Of a stretch of 64,000 bases of DNA, positions 52,673 through 63,460 are shown one piece after another; the stretch's first letter is position 1, and each line of letters begins with the position of its first letter. The notes beneath the pieces are model-generated. The model saw only the letters and a program-made list of their open reading frames with translations. It was not told the DNA's origin and searched no databases. The stretch comes from Saccharopolyspora erythraea NRRL 2338. GTDB lineage: Bacteria > Actinomycetota > Actinomycetes > Mycobacteriales > Pseudonocardiaceae. The stretch is taken from positions 6,003,584 to 6,067,583 of the forward strand of contig NC_009142.1 of NCBI RefSeq assembly GCF_000062885.1, written 5' to 3'. The translations under genes were made by a program, and so were the position numbers.

Positions 52673-53963
52673 CGCGCTGTGCCGCACGCGCGGGTTCTTC
52701 GATGAACCGGACCGCCGTGACCTCCCGGATGTGGACCACGGCGTCGAACCAGGTGCCGAACGCGCAGCCGGACAGGCTGTGGTCGGCGTCGGCGGCGGCG
52801 TCGTAGCGCGGGCCGATGACGCGCGTGCGGGTCGGCAGGTCGCGCCAGCGCCGGACCTCGCTCGGCACGGGGCCGCGCAGGTCCAGCACGAACGCGTCCT
52901 GGTCGATCTCGGCGAAGACCGACTCGGCCAGCACCGGCGAGGCCGGCACCACCTCCCACAGCAGGCTGCCGTGGTCGAAGGTCAGCGCGACCGAAACGTA
53001 CTCGGCGCCGAAGTGGTCGCCGAGGTAGGTGCCGTCGGTCACCGCGGTGCGCGTGGCTCCCTGCGGGCGGTGCACCGCGGAGTGCCCCGTCCCTCCCCAG
53101 TAGACGATGCGCGCGCCGGTCACCTCGTGCCAGCGGATGATGCCGTCGGCCATCAGAGTGCTGTCGTGCTCTCCCGCGTGGTAGGCGAAGAAACCGGCGA
53201 CGATGCGGGCGTTCCACTCGGCCTCGGCCTGCCCTTCGTGCGCGGGCAGCGCGCTGACGATCTGGTGGACCCGGCGGGCGCGCGCCAGCAGTCCCGCCCG
53301 GTCGTGATGGGAACGGACCCACTCGACGTGGTCGGCGACAGCGCCGTTCGGCCGCAGCTCGGCGTAGTGCCGCTCCGCTTCGGCGGAGTCCGGGCTGTGC
53401 CGGCGCACGTGGACGAGCACCGCGTCGTAGGCGTCGGCGCGCACGCGCGCGTAGTCGATGCCGACGAGACGGACGGGATCGCCGGGGTGGTCGCGGTTGT
53501 AGGCTCGCAGCCACGCCAGCGCGGACACGAACTCCTCGGTGCGCCACACGCCCCAAGCGTCGTCGAGCAGCGCTCGGACATCGCCTTCGCCGGTGCGGAT
53601 GTGGTGGTCGAACTGCTGGGCCTTCGTCCAGTCCTCCTCGATCACCAGCGCGCGGAAACCCATGCGTTCGACCAGGAACCTCAGCAGGCGGAACTTGACC
53701 GCGAACAGCTCGTGGGCGAACCGCGTCGCCTCGCCGATGCCGACGACCTGGGCATCGCCGACGATGCCGCGCAACGGTTCCAGGTCGCTGAGCGGGTCGA
53801 CGTCCGAAGTGCCGGTGCTGATGGGGTGGGCGCGCTCGCCGACCCAGCGCGCGACCGCGGCGCGGTCGAGCGGGGCGGGATGGTCGAGCGGGGCGGGGTG
53901 GTCGAGTGGGGCGGGGTGGTCGAGTGGGGCGGGGTGGTCGAGTGGGCTGGAGTGGTCGGTCAC
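52617..53963 (-). CDS. Erythromycin esterase-like protein
   Basis: This 448-residue protein belongs to the erythromycin esterase family, whose members hydrolyse macrolide lactones or act on other esters and succinyl substrates. The core contains GIGEATRFAHELFAVKFRLL, ALVIEEDWTKAQQFDHHIRT and RIVYWGGTGHSAVHR, with Glu and His residues positioned as in the family active site. The GTG at 53963 follows AGAGGAGG. The first 35 residues are a repeat of HPAPLD encoded by 18-bp tandem units. Actual macrolide activity is not implied, since many chromosomal members have unknown substrates. Confidence 0.82.
   Translation of the reverse strand: MTDHSSPLDHPAPLDHPAPLDHPAPLDHPAPLDRAAVARWVGERAHPISTGTSDVDPLSDLEPLRGIVGDAQVVGIGEATRFAHELFAVKFRLLRFLVERMGFRALVIEEDWTKAQQFDHHIRTGEGDVRALLDDAWGVWRTEEFVSALAWLRAYNRDHPGDPVRLVGIDYARVRADAYDAVLVHVRRHSPDSAEAERHYAELRPNGAVADHVEWVRSHHDRAGLLARARRVHQIVSALPAHEGQAEAEWNARIVAGFFAYHAGEHDSTLMADGIIRWHEVTGARIVYWGGTGHSAVHRPQGATRTAVTDGTYLGDHFGAEYVSVALTFDHGSLLWEVVPASPVLAESVFAEIDQDAFVLDLRGPVPSEVRRWRDLPTRTRVIGPRYDAAADADHSLSGCAFGTWFDAVVHIREVTAVRFIEEPARAAQRVSGGVRGRPRPGDRGRRS
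53864..53953 (-). repeat. 18-bp tandem repeat inside the esterase gene
   Basis: Five units of 18 bp run from 53864 to 53953. Units 3 and 4 are identical, units 1 and 2 differ by one or two bases, and unit 5 is diverged. Each unit keeps frame and encodes a six-residue HPAPLD-type repeat near the protein's N terminus. Copy-number change would lengthen or shorten the protein without a frameshift. Confidence 0.9.
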
Positions 53964-54089
53964 GGGTTCCTCCTCTGCTGCCGGTGCGCCGACGGTAGGA
54001 GCTCCAGCGGACTCGAAGTCAACACCCGACCGGTGTTCCCGGGACGGCGCACACCGCCCCGGGAACATCATTCGGAAACCGTGACCGAA

Positions 54090-54548
54090 TCAGCCGTTCG
54101 CTGAAATCCGGCCGGAGAAAGAACCGCAACTGAGCTGGGTGCTGCCTTCGTAGTTGCACGCCTGGTAATTGATCCAGCCCGAGTCGGGAATGGAGAGGTT
54201 GTGGTCCAGGCAGGTGCCGAACCCGACGTCGGCGTGCTTGGTCTTCAGCCCGGAACTGTCGCTGCGGTAGTAGCGGGCGACCGGGTGGTGCCCGTCCGAG
54301 GCATTGTCGCAGATGTAGAGGTGTTCCCCGGTGGGGTTGAAGCACACCATCGCGCCGCCGTCCCCGGAGTAGACGGGGTAGTAGCACTCCGCCGCCGTGA
54401 CGGCGTCACCGTCGCCGGACAGCACCGAGACGGTGGCGCTCGGCGCGGCTGCCCGCACCTCGCCGGTCGCCGGAGTCGCATGGGCGAGCCCCGTCCATCC
54501 CAGCACCAGGCCGAAGGCGGCAGCGCACACCGTGATTCTTCTCCTCAT
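54090..54548 (-). CDS. Small secreted cysteine-containing protein, function unknown
   Basis: This 152-residue protein has a signal peptide (MRRRITVCAAAFGLVLGWTG, cleavage near AHATP). The mature part holds six cysteines, in AECYYP, AMVCFNP, YICDNASD, GTCLDHN, QACNYEG and LSCGSFS, probably forming three disulfides. Aromatic and glycine-rich segments (LYICDNASDGHHPVARYYRS) suggest a compact beta fold. I do not recognise a family. It is transcribed alone, on the minus strand. Confidence 0.75.
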   Translation of the reverse strand: MRRRITVCAAAFGLVLGWTGLAHATPATGEVRAAAPSATVSVLSGDGDAVTAAECYYPVYSGDGGAMVCFNPTGEHLYICDNASDGHHPVARYYRSDSSGLKTKHADVGFGTCLDHNLSIPDSGWINYQACNYEGSTQLSCGSFSGRISANG

Positions 54549-55395
54549 TCAAAACCCCCGTGTTTCCACGCGACCACCATGAATGGTGACCGATTTCTTC
54601 TCACCCTGACCCCCAGGGCAGGGATGAGATTACTCAGTTCCGGGAAAAGGAATAGCGGCGAAGAGCAGGAACACCCGAAGGTAGCGCGGTGGCGCTCCGA
54701 TGGAGCAGTTCCGCTGCGTCACACGGGTTCGCCGATCACGTTCGGTGCGCTGGACGGCACGACGATGCGGACGAACGAGTTGTTTCCGGTCCGGCGAAGA
54801 GCAATCCCGGCCCGCCGCGCAACGACCGGCCCTCCGACGGCGATAGAAATGTCCACCCACCACGAGCAGTGCGGGGGCTCTTTTCGTCGGGCGTCCGCAT
54901 CCGCCCGTCCGCCTTGGGCGGAAGCCACACCCGGGCTCGCCCAAGCGGGACCGAGCCCGGCGGAAGCCATCCCCGCCGGGCTCTGCTTCGATTCCTGATC
55001 ACACGTGACTCCAGCGACGGGTACCGGCCAGCTGATTCAGCTGTTCCACCCCTGCCACCGGGCGAGGCCGCCGTGGCCGCTAGGGCAATTCCGGGCAACA
55101 CCTCTGCCCGATCATGCGGCCGGCGTCGCGCGAGATCGCCCGCCACCGTGAAGGACCGGATCGGACAGCGCCGCATGAGCGCCCGCTGGTCCTTTTAGGA
55201 TAGATTCCAAGCTGTAGGTGTCTCGCTCGGCAAAGCGGCCCGCGAGGTCTTCGGCGTAGGGCAGACCGAGCGTCCTTTACGGGCACGCTTCCCAGCGCGT
55301 TCGCGCTCGATCCGTGCACAGGGCTTGGGTCCTCGCTCGCTTCGTGCTTGGGTCCAGCGGGAGTAAAGTCAGTGAATCACATCAAGGAGAACGCG
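54549..55395. other. Intergenic region without a convincing gene
   Basis: About 850 bp separate the secreted-protein gene and the Smr-domain gene. Short open frames exist on both strands (for example 54719-54970 minus), but their compositions do not support coding. An 11-bp-stem hairpin lies at 54952-54982. GCTTGGGTCC occurs twice, at 55323-55332 and 55346-55355, close upstream of the Smr gene, and may be a regulatory direct repeat. Confidence 0.45.
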
Positions 55396-55650
55396 ATGCC
55401 GGCGAAGCTGACCGTGGATCTTCACCCGATCTTCCGCAGCGACAGGGACATCGACAACGCGGTGCGCAACGTGATCTTCCGCGCGGCCGGCGAGAACGTC
55501 CCGCTCGTCGAGATCATTCCAGGCAAGGGTTCCGGCAAGCTCAAGAACCGCGTTCTCGCGATGCTCAAGCAGCCCCACATCAAGAAGCTGTACCGGCGGG
55601 TGGAGGTGGCCCCCGGCAACGACGGGATGGTGCTGGTGCACTTGAGGTAG
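55396..55650 (+). CDS. Small Smr-domain protein
   Basis: This 84-residue protein is essentially one Smr domain: LTVDLHPIFRSDRDIDNAVR, then IIPGKGSGKLKNRVLAMLKQ and PGNDGMVLVHLR. In MutS2-related proteins this domain binds or nicks nucleic acid. The usual HGxG is altered here to PGKGSGKL, so nuclease activity is uncertain. AAGGAG at 55384-55389 supports the ATG at 55396 over earlier in-frame codons. Confidence 0.8.
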   Translation: MPAKLTVDLHPIFRSDRDIDNAVRNVIFRAAGENVPLVEIIPGKGSGKLKNRVLAMLKQPHIKKLYRRVEVAPGNDGMVLVHLR

Positions 55651-55748
55651 GCGGCCAGGTCCCAGATCCGCGGCCGGGGCGGGGTCTGGTGCCCAAACAC
55701 CTCCGCGCCCAAGCTACCCGCCGAACCCGACGCCCAACCGGTGCCGCC

Positions 55749-55777
55749 GGGCGCGGCCGTTCGCAGCGGCCGCGCCC
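55749..55777. terminator. Bidirectional hairpin between convergent genes
   Basis: GGGCGCGGCCG at 55749-55759 and CGGCCGCGCCC at 55767-55777 form a perfect 11-bp stem with a 7-nt loop. It lies between the Smr gene and the SHOCT fragment. Confidence 0.7.
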
Positions 55778-55784
55778 GACCGTG

Positions 55785-56033
55785 TCAGCCCAGTTGGTCG
55801 AGCCGCTCCCGGTACTCCTTCGTGCTGATCTCGCCTCTGGCGTAGCGGTCGGCGAGAACGTCCTTGGCGCGCTGGGCGCCGGAGCGGTCGCGCTGCCGCG
55901 AGCCGCGGACGGCCAGCCAGACCACGGCGGTGATCAGGCCCGCGAGCAGCAGCAGGAAGAACAGGCCGATGATCCAGCCGGGGCCACCGCCGTGCGGCGG
56001 TCCCCAGCCTCCCGGGTGGCCGAGCAGTAACGC
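55785..56033 (-). pseudogene. 5'-truncated SHOCT-domain membrane protein gene
   Basis: Read on the minus strand to the TGA at 55787-55785, this frame encodes a Gly/Pro/Trp-rich lead, a membrane helix (GWIIGLFFLLLLAGLITAVV) and a C-terminal SHOCT motif (AKDVLADRYARGEISTKEYR, then ERLDQLG). Such short membrane proteins normally start with an ATG about ten residues before the glycine-rich lead. Here no ATG, GTG or TTG occurs between the helix lead and an in-frame TGA upstream. Instead the sequence runs into an IS30-type transposase remnant, so the 5' end was probably lost by insertion. Confidence 0.72.
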
Positions 56034-56340
56034 TTGGCGCGCTGTTCGGCGGCCACCTGGGCGGTGCTGGCCCGATACCCGTCACGGCCGGTGGTGTTGC
56101 GGTCCAGCTCCCGGCCGATGGTCGAGCGATGCCGCTTCAGCCGGCGGGCGATCTCGGCCCGGCCGTGCCCCCAGGCGTGCAGGATCGCGATCTCCTCCCG
56201 CCCCGCCAGCGACAGATACCGACCCGAGATCTCGCTCTCACGTTGCTGATCACCCCGCCAGCCTGCCGGAACCACTTCCCCCAGTCGGCGCGGACACCCC
56301 CGCGGCCTCGCTGGCCGCCTCCAGCGACCCCTGAGTTGCA
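56034..56340 (-). mobile_element. IS30-family transposase remnant (N-terminal part, frameshifted)
   Basis: Minus-strand frames together spell an IS30-type N terminus: SLEAASEAAGVSAPTG, KWFRQAGGVISN, then in another frame SGRYLSLAGREEIAILHAWG and HGRAEIARRLKRHRSTIGRE. The last part is the helix-turn-helix of IS30 transposases. At least two frameshifts separate these pieces, and the DDE catalytic domain is missing. The remnant stops where the SHOCT gene begins. No terminal inverted repeats could be identified with confidence. Confidence 0.72.
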
Positions 56341-56361
56341 ACCACCCCCTGAACCCGCGGT

Positions 56362-56413
56362 GATACGTCAGAAAAAGATCCCGGAGCCAGAGGGCGCCTG
56401 AGGTTCCGCCACC
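56362..56413 (+). repeat. 52-bp dispersed repeat, right-half copy
   Basis: This 52-bp segment, beginning GATACGT and containing AGAAAAAGATCCCGGAGCC, recurs at 63367-63418 with one mismatch by eye. It lies next to the IS30 remnant. Confidence 0.85.
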
Positions 56414-56457
56414 GGACCCGCTGCGCAAGGCGAGTCCAAAAGCGAATTCAGAACCCC

Positions 56458-57150
56458 TCAGACCCGCTCGTCCAGCCGGTCCCGCAGCGGCTCGTAGTCG
56501 TGGCCGGGGAAGATCCGCGGGAAGACCTCCAGCATTTCCCGCAGGTCGTCGGCCACCAGATCGAACTCGTCGCATCCGCGGTCGACGTCCGCGAACAGCA
56601 GCTGCCAGCCGACCACGCCCTTGGTCACCAGCAGCGCGTCGAGGTACCCGCCGTAGTCGAGGTCGAGCCGGTACAGCTCGCTGGTGCCGTCGAAGTACCA
56701 GACCTCCGGCGAGGTGGCACCGGCCGGGAAGAGCAGCGCCGAGAGCACGCCGTCGCCGGACACCGGATGTTCGTCGAAGGGGTGCATGTGCTGGTACACC
56801 TGCGATTCCGCCTCGGTCGCGAACTCGGTCTCCAGGTAGGCGCCCGTCTGCGCCATCGCCCCGGCGAGGTGGCACACCGAGAACTCGCCCACCAGGTCGC
56901 CCGCACGCCACTTGCAGCCGACGACCTCGAAGCCCAGGAAGTGCCGCCGCAGCGCGGGATCCAGCACCACCCCGTGCTGGTCGGCGATCAGCCCGAACGC
57001 GTTCTGCGCGTCCCCGATGTCGGCGACCGGCCCCAGTTCCTCGTGCACGAGGTCCACTTCCCCGGCGCCGCGGAGCTCGTCGAGCATCGCGACGTACCGG
57101 CGCTCGTAGTCGCTGAGCTCCAGAGTGCCGTACCCCATGTCGTCCACCAT
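56458..57150 (-). CDS. Conserved-looking hypothetical protein
   Basis: This protein of about 230 residues is acidic and globular, with segments such as TLELSDYERRYVAMLDELRG, QNAFGLIADQHGVVLDPALR, RRHFLGFEVVG and YRLDLDYGGYLDALLVTKGV. The order of features is loosely reminiscent of SMI1/KNR4-like (SUKH) proteins but I cannot assign a family. There is no signal peptide or membrane helix. The start is uncertain: ATG 57150 was chosen, with GTG 57186 and ATG 57138 as alternatives. It lies downstream of uvrB but is separated by about 260 bp. Confidence 0.6.
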   Translation of the reverse strand: MVDDMGYGTLELSDYERRYVAMLDELRGAGEVDLVHEELGPVADIGDAQNAFGLIADQHGVVLDPALRRHFLGFEVVGCKWRAGDLVGEFSVCHLAGAMAQTGAYLETEFATEAESQVYQHMHPFDEHPVSGDGVLSALLFPAGATSPEVWYFDGTSELYRLDLDYGGYLDALLVTKGVVGWQLLFADVDRGCDEFDLVADDLREMLEVFPRIFPGHDYEPLRDRLDERV

Positions 57151-57444
57151 CCGCGAACCCGCCGCCTCGACCGTGCACTCCCGCACGATCCCGTTCGTGG
57201 CGTAGGACGTGGGCGGTGCGGCTCGGGTTCCCGCCCAGCGCTGGGGAATCCGCGGCAGACCGGGTCTTCCGAAGCCGCAACCAGATCCCCAGTGCGGCTT
57301 CGCGGTTGCGCCGCACGGAGTTGTGCGCGGTGCTGCGCACGGAGATCCGGCGGCGCGGCGCCCAGATCCAGTACTGCATCCCGACCGAGAACGGCGTCCC
57401 GACCGAGTCGTGCGCCGCTGACGGAGCCGGCGGCGCCGACCGCC

Positions 57445-59598
<2,154 letters not shown>

Positions 59599-59891
59599 AG
59601 CCTGCCGAACCAGATCTTGGGGGTGGACACTTCCCGGCGTCGCCGCCGTCGGTTGTCCACGCTACCCCCAGGCACCGACACCGCACCGATGTCGCCGCCG
59701 CGCCGCCCCAGGCGCCACACCGGTCACCGCCGCCACAGACCGCCGCCGCGCCTCCCGCAACGCAGTTGGCACTGGCGTCCCTGGTTGCCGGTGAGCCGCT
59801 GCCGAACGGCTTCCGCGGGCTGATACTGGGGTCGACCGCTCCGGCGGCTCTGCCACCGGGGACGGTCGCAGCCGCTTCTGGAGGTGGTGTG

Positions 59892-60329
59892 ATGTCCACC
59901 AGTACACCGATCACCGGGCATCCTGACCTTGCCGAACTGCGCGCCCGCTACGACCGGGCCGCCGAGACCCCCACCGCGCAGGCCGCCGACGGGGCGATCG
60001 TCCTCGGCGGGCTGTTCATCGCCCTCTCCCCATGGATCGCCGGGTTCAGCGGGGTGGGCTCGCTGGCGATGAACAACTTCGTCACCGGCTTGGCCACGGC
60101 GGTCCTGGGCCTGTGCTTCGCGGCGGCTTTCCACCGCACGCACGGGATCGCGTGGGTCTGCCCGGTGCTGGGTCTCTGGGCGATCCTGTCGGTATTCGTC
60201 ATCAGCGGGACCGCGATCACGGCCACCACCGTGCTCTGCAACGTCATCGGCGGCGCGGTCGTGCTGCTGGCGGGCCTGGCCACCATGGCCCCCTCGATGA
60301 TGCCGCAGCGTGGGGGGAGGAGAGCTTGA
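59892..60329 (+). CDS. SPW-repeat membrane protein
   Basis: This 145-residue protein has four hydrophobic helices after a polar N terminus of about 35 residues. LGGLFIALSPWIAGFSG contains the SPW motif typical of this actinobacterial family, and a second related pair of helices follows. Function is unknown. The ATG at 59892 follows GGAGGTGG; an open frame upstream was rejected. It is divergent from uvrB. Confidence 0.85.
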   Translation: MSTSTPITGHPDLAELRARYDRAAETPTAQAADGAIVLGGLFIALSPWIAGFSGVGSLAMNNFVTGLATAVLGLCFAAAFHRTHGIAWVCPVLGLWAILSVFVISGTAITATTVLCNVIGGAVVLLAGLATMAPSMMPQRGGRRA

Positions 60330-60418
60330 CCCCGACCGGATCGGAGGTGGCGAGTATTGTCGCAGGAAACCGGGCGCGGCGTTGGACGCGACGTCGCGCC
60401 CCTGCATAGGGTGCGGAC

Positions 60419-60973
60419 GTGACGACCCAGCGCGACATCGCCAACCGGCTGGGGCTGCCGGTCCACCCGCCGAAGACCGAGATCTTCGACCTCGCCGCGC
60501 GCACGAACACCGATCCGAAGCAGATCGTGCGAGACGTCGACTTCTACCGCGTGGAGCCGTTCGGCCTCTACCTCGCGCGCCCGATGCCGGGCCACCCGCG
60601 GCTTCGTTACCTGCGGTCGTGGCTGCTGCCCGGACTCGGGCTGCGGATCAGCCGCTTCGACTGGCACCCCGGCCACGAGCGGGATCTGGACTTCTACCTC
60701 GACGTGGTCGGCGTCGAGCGCGGCGAGGAGAGCTGGCGCACCGTTGACCACTACCTGGACATCGAAGTCCGCGCCGGCCGCGAGGCGCGGCTGCTCGACG
60801 TCGACGAGTTCCTGGTTGCCACCAAAGCGGATCTGCTCGACGAGCCAACCGCGCGGCAGGCGCTGGAGACCGCCTGCGCCGCCGTCGAGGGACTGGCCCG
60901 GCACGGCTACGACCTGGCGGAGTGGTTGCGGCACAACGGAATCGAACTCTCCTGGCCCGGGCACCGTTCTTGA
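60419..60973 (+). CDS. DUF402-family protein (first of two paralogues)
   Basis: This 184-residue protein resembles DUF402 proteins, a fold that includes nucleoside phosphatases and Streptomyces FomD-like enzymes. DVDFYRVEPFGLYLARPMPG, ERDLDFYLDVVGVERGEESW, and HYLDIEVRAGREARLLDVDE with acidic metal-binding residues are visible. The start is a GTG preceded at six bases by TAGGGT (60407-60412), consistent with a leaderless message. The downstream gene at 61123 encodes a related protein. Confidence 0.75.
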   Translation: MTTQRDIANRLGLPVHPPKTEIFDLAARTNTDPKQIVRDVDFYRVEPFGLYLARPMPGHPRLRYLRSWLLPGLGLRISRFDWHPGHERDLDFYLDVVGVERGEESWRTVDHYLDIEVRAGREARLLDVDEFLVATKADLLDEPTARQALETACAAVEGLARHGYDLAEWLRHNGIELSWPGHRS

Positions 60974-61122
60974 GTCTGCCGAAGCGGTGCGCACTCCCGC
61001 TACCGCCATCCCGGTGACGGAGGCGGCACGCGCGGAATCGATATCCGACGAGCTCTGAAAAGTTATGTTAAAAGTCGCTACTGTTGATCTACACCACGCT
61101 TTTTGCCATTAATCTCTGCGCC

Positions 61123-61632
61123 GTGGGCATGGTGGCTTCTTCTCCTCGGCTGGTGGACGTTATCGACCTGTTCAGCGCTCGGCGGTCCCATTCCTCGGGC
61201 GCCGTGATGGGACTGGACGTGTGCCGCGTAGAACCCTGGGGGCTGTCGCTGGAGTGCTCCACGCCCGAGGACCCCGCCGCAGACAGCGAGGTCACCTGGC
61301 TGCTGCCCGACCTGGGCCTCAAGCTCACCCGCCACCGCCCGCGCCGCAGGCACTCCCGCCGCGGGCCGAGCCTGCTGACCGCGGTGCACGTCGAGCGCGA
61401 CACCCGCTCCTGGACCACCACCGACCTGCTGCTCGGCCTGGAGGTGCCCGACCAGGGGCCGGCGCGCATCGCCCAGTACGAGGAGTTCGCCGACGCGGTC
61501 TCCGGTGGGCTGATCCGGCTCAGCGAAGCCGATTACGCGCTGCGGACCGTGCACCGCACGCTGGAGGAGATCAGCCTGCACCGCGACCTGAACCAGTGGC
61601 TGGCCCACCGGGGCATCTTCGACATCTGGTGA
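61123..61632 (+). CDS. DUF402-family protein (second paralogue)
   Basis: This 169-residue protein is a diverged relative of the preceding DUF402 gene. Both share a xDVxxRVEPWGL-type segment (GLDVCRVEPWGLSLECSTPE), a basic central part, VHVERDTRSWTTTDLLLGLE and a terminal LHRDLNQWLAHRGIFDIW resembling LARHGYDLAEWLRHNGIELS. Fewer acidic residues remain, so activity may differ. The GTG at 61123 was chosen because TAATCT (61110-61115) ends seven bases before it; the frame also contains a TTG at 61084 and an ATG at 61129. Confidence 0.65.
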   Translation: MGMVASSPRLVDVIDLFSARRSHSSGAVMGLDVCRVEPWGLSLECSTPEDPAADSEVTWLLPDLGLKLTRHRPRRRHSRRGPSLLTAVHVERDTRSWTTTDLLLGLEVPDQGPARIAQYEEFADAVSGGLIRLSEADYALRTVHRTLEEISLHRDLNQWLAHRGIFDIW

Positions 61633-61791
61633 CCTGCTGACCCTCGCCGGGACGCGAGCCGGGGGGCGCCCACAGCCCATCGGTGGTGTCCCCGGCCCGC
61701 GCGCGGCCCGCGCGCGGAGGCGGTTAGCTTCGATGCCGAAGGGTGAGCGCGGTCCCCGCAGCGGCGGGGCCGCCGGGTAGCGGAGCACCAG

Positions 61792-63309
61792 ATGGTCAAG
61801 CTGGACCGGTTGATCAACGTCCTCGGTGGACTGGGCGCCAGGCTCGTGTGCGCGCCGCGCAGCAGGCGGACCGAGCTGCGCTCGGTGGCGCTGCACGATC
61901 CCGCCGAACCGGCCGACCGGTCCGACGACGTGCTGCTCGCCGTCGGGGTCGACGCATCGGCGGCGGCGGAACTGCTCGCGTCCACGCGCGCCGCCGTCGT
62001 CGTCTTCCGGGCATCCGAACTCGGCGACGGGGCGCTGGCGACCGCCGGGGAGCGCGGTGTCGCGGTCGTGGTCGCGGCCCCGGAGGTGTCGTGGGGCCAG
62101 CTCGCCGGTGTCGTCTACGGCCTGGTGCTGGAGGGGCGCGAGACCGAGGCCGGACGCGGGCCGACCGACCTGTTCGCGCTCGCCGACACGCTGGCCGGGT
62201 CGGTCGGCGGGCCGGTGACCATCGAGGACCACCACTGCGGCGTGCTGGCCTACTCCAGCGAGCAGACCGGTGCCGACCCCGCCCGGCTGGAGACGATCCT
62301 CGGACGCAGGGTGCCCGAGGCGGTGCGGCGCGAGCTGGCCGCCCGAGGCGTGTTCGAGCACCTCGCGGCGTCGGACCAGCCGCTCTTCGTGGAGCCGCTG
62401 GAGGCGGGCGCGGGGCGCGGCCGAGCGGTGGCCGCCGTGCGGGCGGGCCGGGAGCTGCTCGGCTCGATCTGGGTGGAGACGCCCGCTCCGCTGGGCCCGG
62501 CGGGCGAGACCGCGCTGGTCAACGGGGCGCGCACGGCCGCGCTGCACATGCTGCGCAGTCGCGCGAGCGCGGACCTGGAACGCCAGATCGAGTCCGACCT
62601 GGTGATCGGGCTCGTCGAAGGCGACGGCGACCCCGCCGCCGAACTGAGCAGGCTGGGATTCCGGGGGGCGAGCTTCCGGGTCGTGGCGGTGCAGGCCCAC
62701 GACGGCGGCGAGCACGCCGCGTCGGCGCTGCTGGCCTTCGAACGCGCGACGACCGGGTTCGGCTGGACGCGTCCGGGGCGCAGCGCCCTGTTCGCCAACA
62801 CCGTCTACACGGTCCTCCCGTACGACGAGGCGGCCCGCGCCCGCGAGTGGGTGCGCACGCTGGCGCGCGACATCCCGTCCGGGATCACCGTGCTCGCCGG
62901 GATCGGCGGAGCCGCCGGACCGGGAGAGCTGGTGAGCAGCAGGCAGGAGGCCGACGAGAGCCTGGCGCTGCACGCCGCCCGCGGCGGCGCCGAGGTCGCC
63001 GTGGTCTACGACGACGACTGGCACGAGATCCTGCTCCAGCGGCTGCGCCGGGCCGCGGGCGCCGGCCGCCAGCCAGCCCGCGGCCCCGTCGCCCGGCTGC
63101 GCCGCCACGACGAGGTCCACGGGACGCACTACGCCGAGACGCTGCGCGCGTGGCTGGAGTGCCAGTCCGACCTCGCCGCGGCCGCGGCGCGCCTGGGCAT
63201 CCACCCGAACACGGTCCGCAACCGGATGCGGAAGATGGCCGAGATCGTCCCGCTGGAACTGGACGACCCGGACGCCCGGCTCGCCATGATCATCGCCCTG
63301 GCTGTCTAG
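61792..63309 (+). CDS. PucR-family transcriptional regulator
   Basis: This 505-residue regulator has an N-terminal purine-catabolism-type sensor region, a central GGDEF-like domain typical of CdaR/PucR proteins, and a C-terminal helix-turn-helix, ETLRAWLECQSDLAAAAARL followed by GIHPNTVRNRMRKM. PucR regulators often control purine or allantoin use. The convergent neighbour resembles allantoinase-type deacetylases, which fits. The ATG follows GCGGAG by about six bases. The final codons overlap the left end of a dispersed repeat. Confidence 0.87.
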   Translation: MVKLDRLINVLGGLGARLVCAPRSRRTELRSVALHDPAEPADRSDDVLLAVGVDASAAAELLASTRAAVVVFRASELGDGALATAGERGVAVVVAAPEVSWGQLAGVVYGLVLEGRETEAGRGPTDLFALADTLAGSVGGPVTIEDHHCGVLAYSSEQTGADPARLETILGRRVPEAVRRELAARGVFEHLAASDQPLFVEPLEAGAGRGRAVAAVRAGRELLGSIWVETPAPLGPAGETALVNGARTAALHMLRSRASADLERQIESDLVIGLVEGDGDPAAELSRLGFRGASFRVVAVQAHDGGEHAASALLAFERATTGFGWTRPGRSALFANTVYTVLPYDEAARAREWVRTLARDIPSGITVLAGIGGAAGPGELVSSRQEADESLALHAARGGAEVAVVYDDDWHEILLQRLRRAAGAGRQPARGPVARLRRHDEVHGTHYAETLRAWLECQSDLAAAAARLGIHPNTVRNRMRKMAEIVPLELDDPDARLAMIIALAV

Positions 63310-63418
63310 ATTCCAAAGCAGCGAAGCCGCTTGGCCCACCCCCGCATTTTTCGCGGCGTATGGCTGGATACGTGAGAAAAAGATCCCGGAGCCAGAGGGC
63401 GCCTGAGGTTCCGCCACC
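63302..63418 (+). repeat. Longest copy of the dispersed repeat (about 117 bp)
   Basis: The left part (63302-63342) matches the copies at 16785-16836 and 34179-34220; the right part (63367-63418) matches 56362-56413 with one mismatch. This copy therefore links both half-types into one element. It starts inside the end of the pucR gene, lies between convergent genes and encodes nothing convincing. Confidence 0.6.
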
Positions 63419-63460
63419 CGCGCCGCCAAGCAGGATGAGTCGGTTCAACGACAGCTCAGG

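Noticed and set aside
53864-53953. CRISPR array
   Set aside because: The repeats are 18 bp with no spacers and stay in frame in a coding gene.
52617-53963. A macrolide resistance gene
   Set aside because: Membership of the erythromycin esterase family does not show macrolide hydrolysis; no other resistance or mobile resistance context is present.
54719-54970. An 83-codon minus-strand ORF upstream of the Smr gene
   Set aside because: No convincing start or ribosome site and no family resemblance.
57216-57444. A short plus-strand ORF between the hypothetical gene and uvrB
   Set aside because: The frame runs into the antisense of uvrB and shows no recognisable domain; treated as intergenic.
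61078-63429. A 783-codon minus-strand open frame opposite pucR
   Set aside because: It is the antisense of the clear PucR gene, a usual artefact of high-GC codon use.
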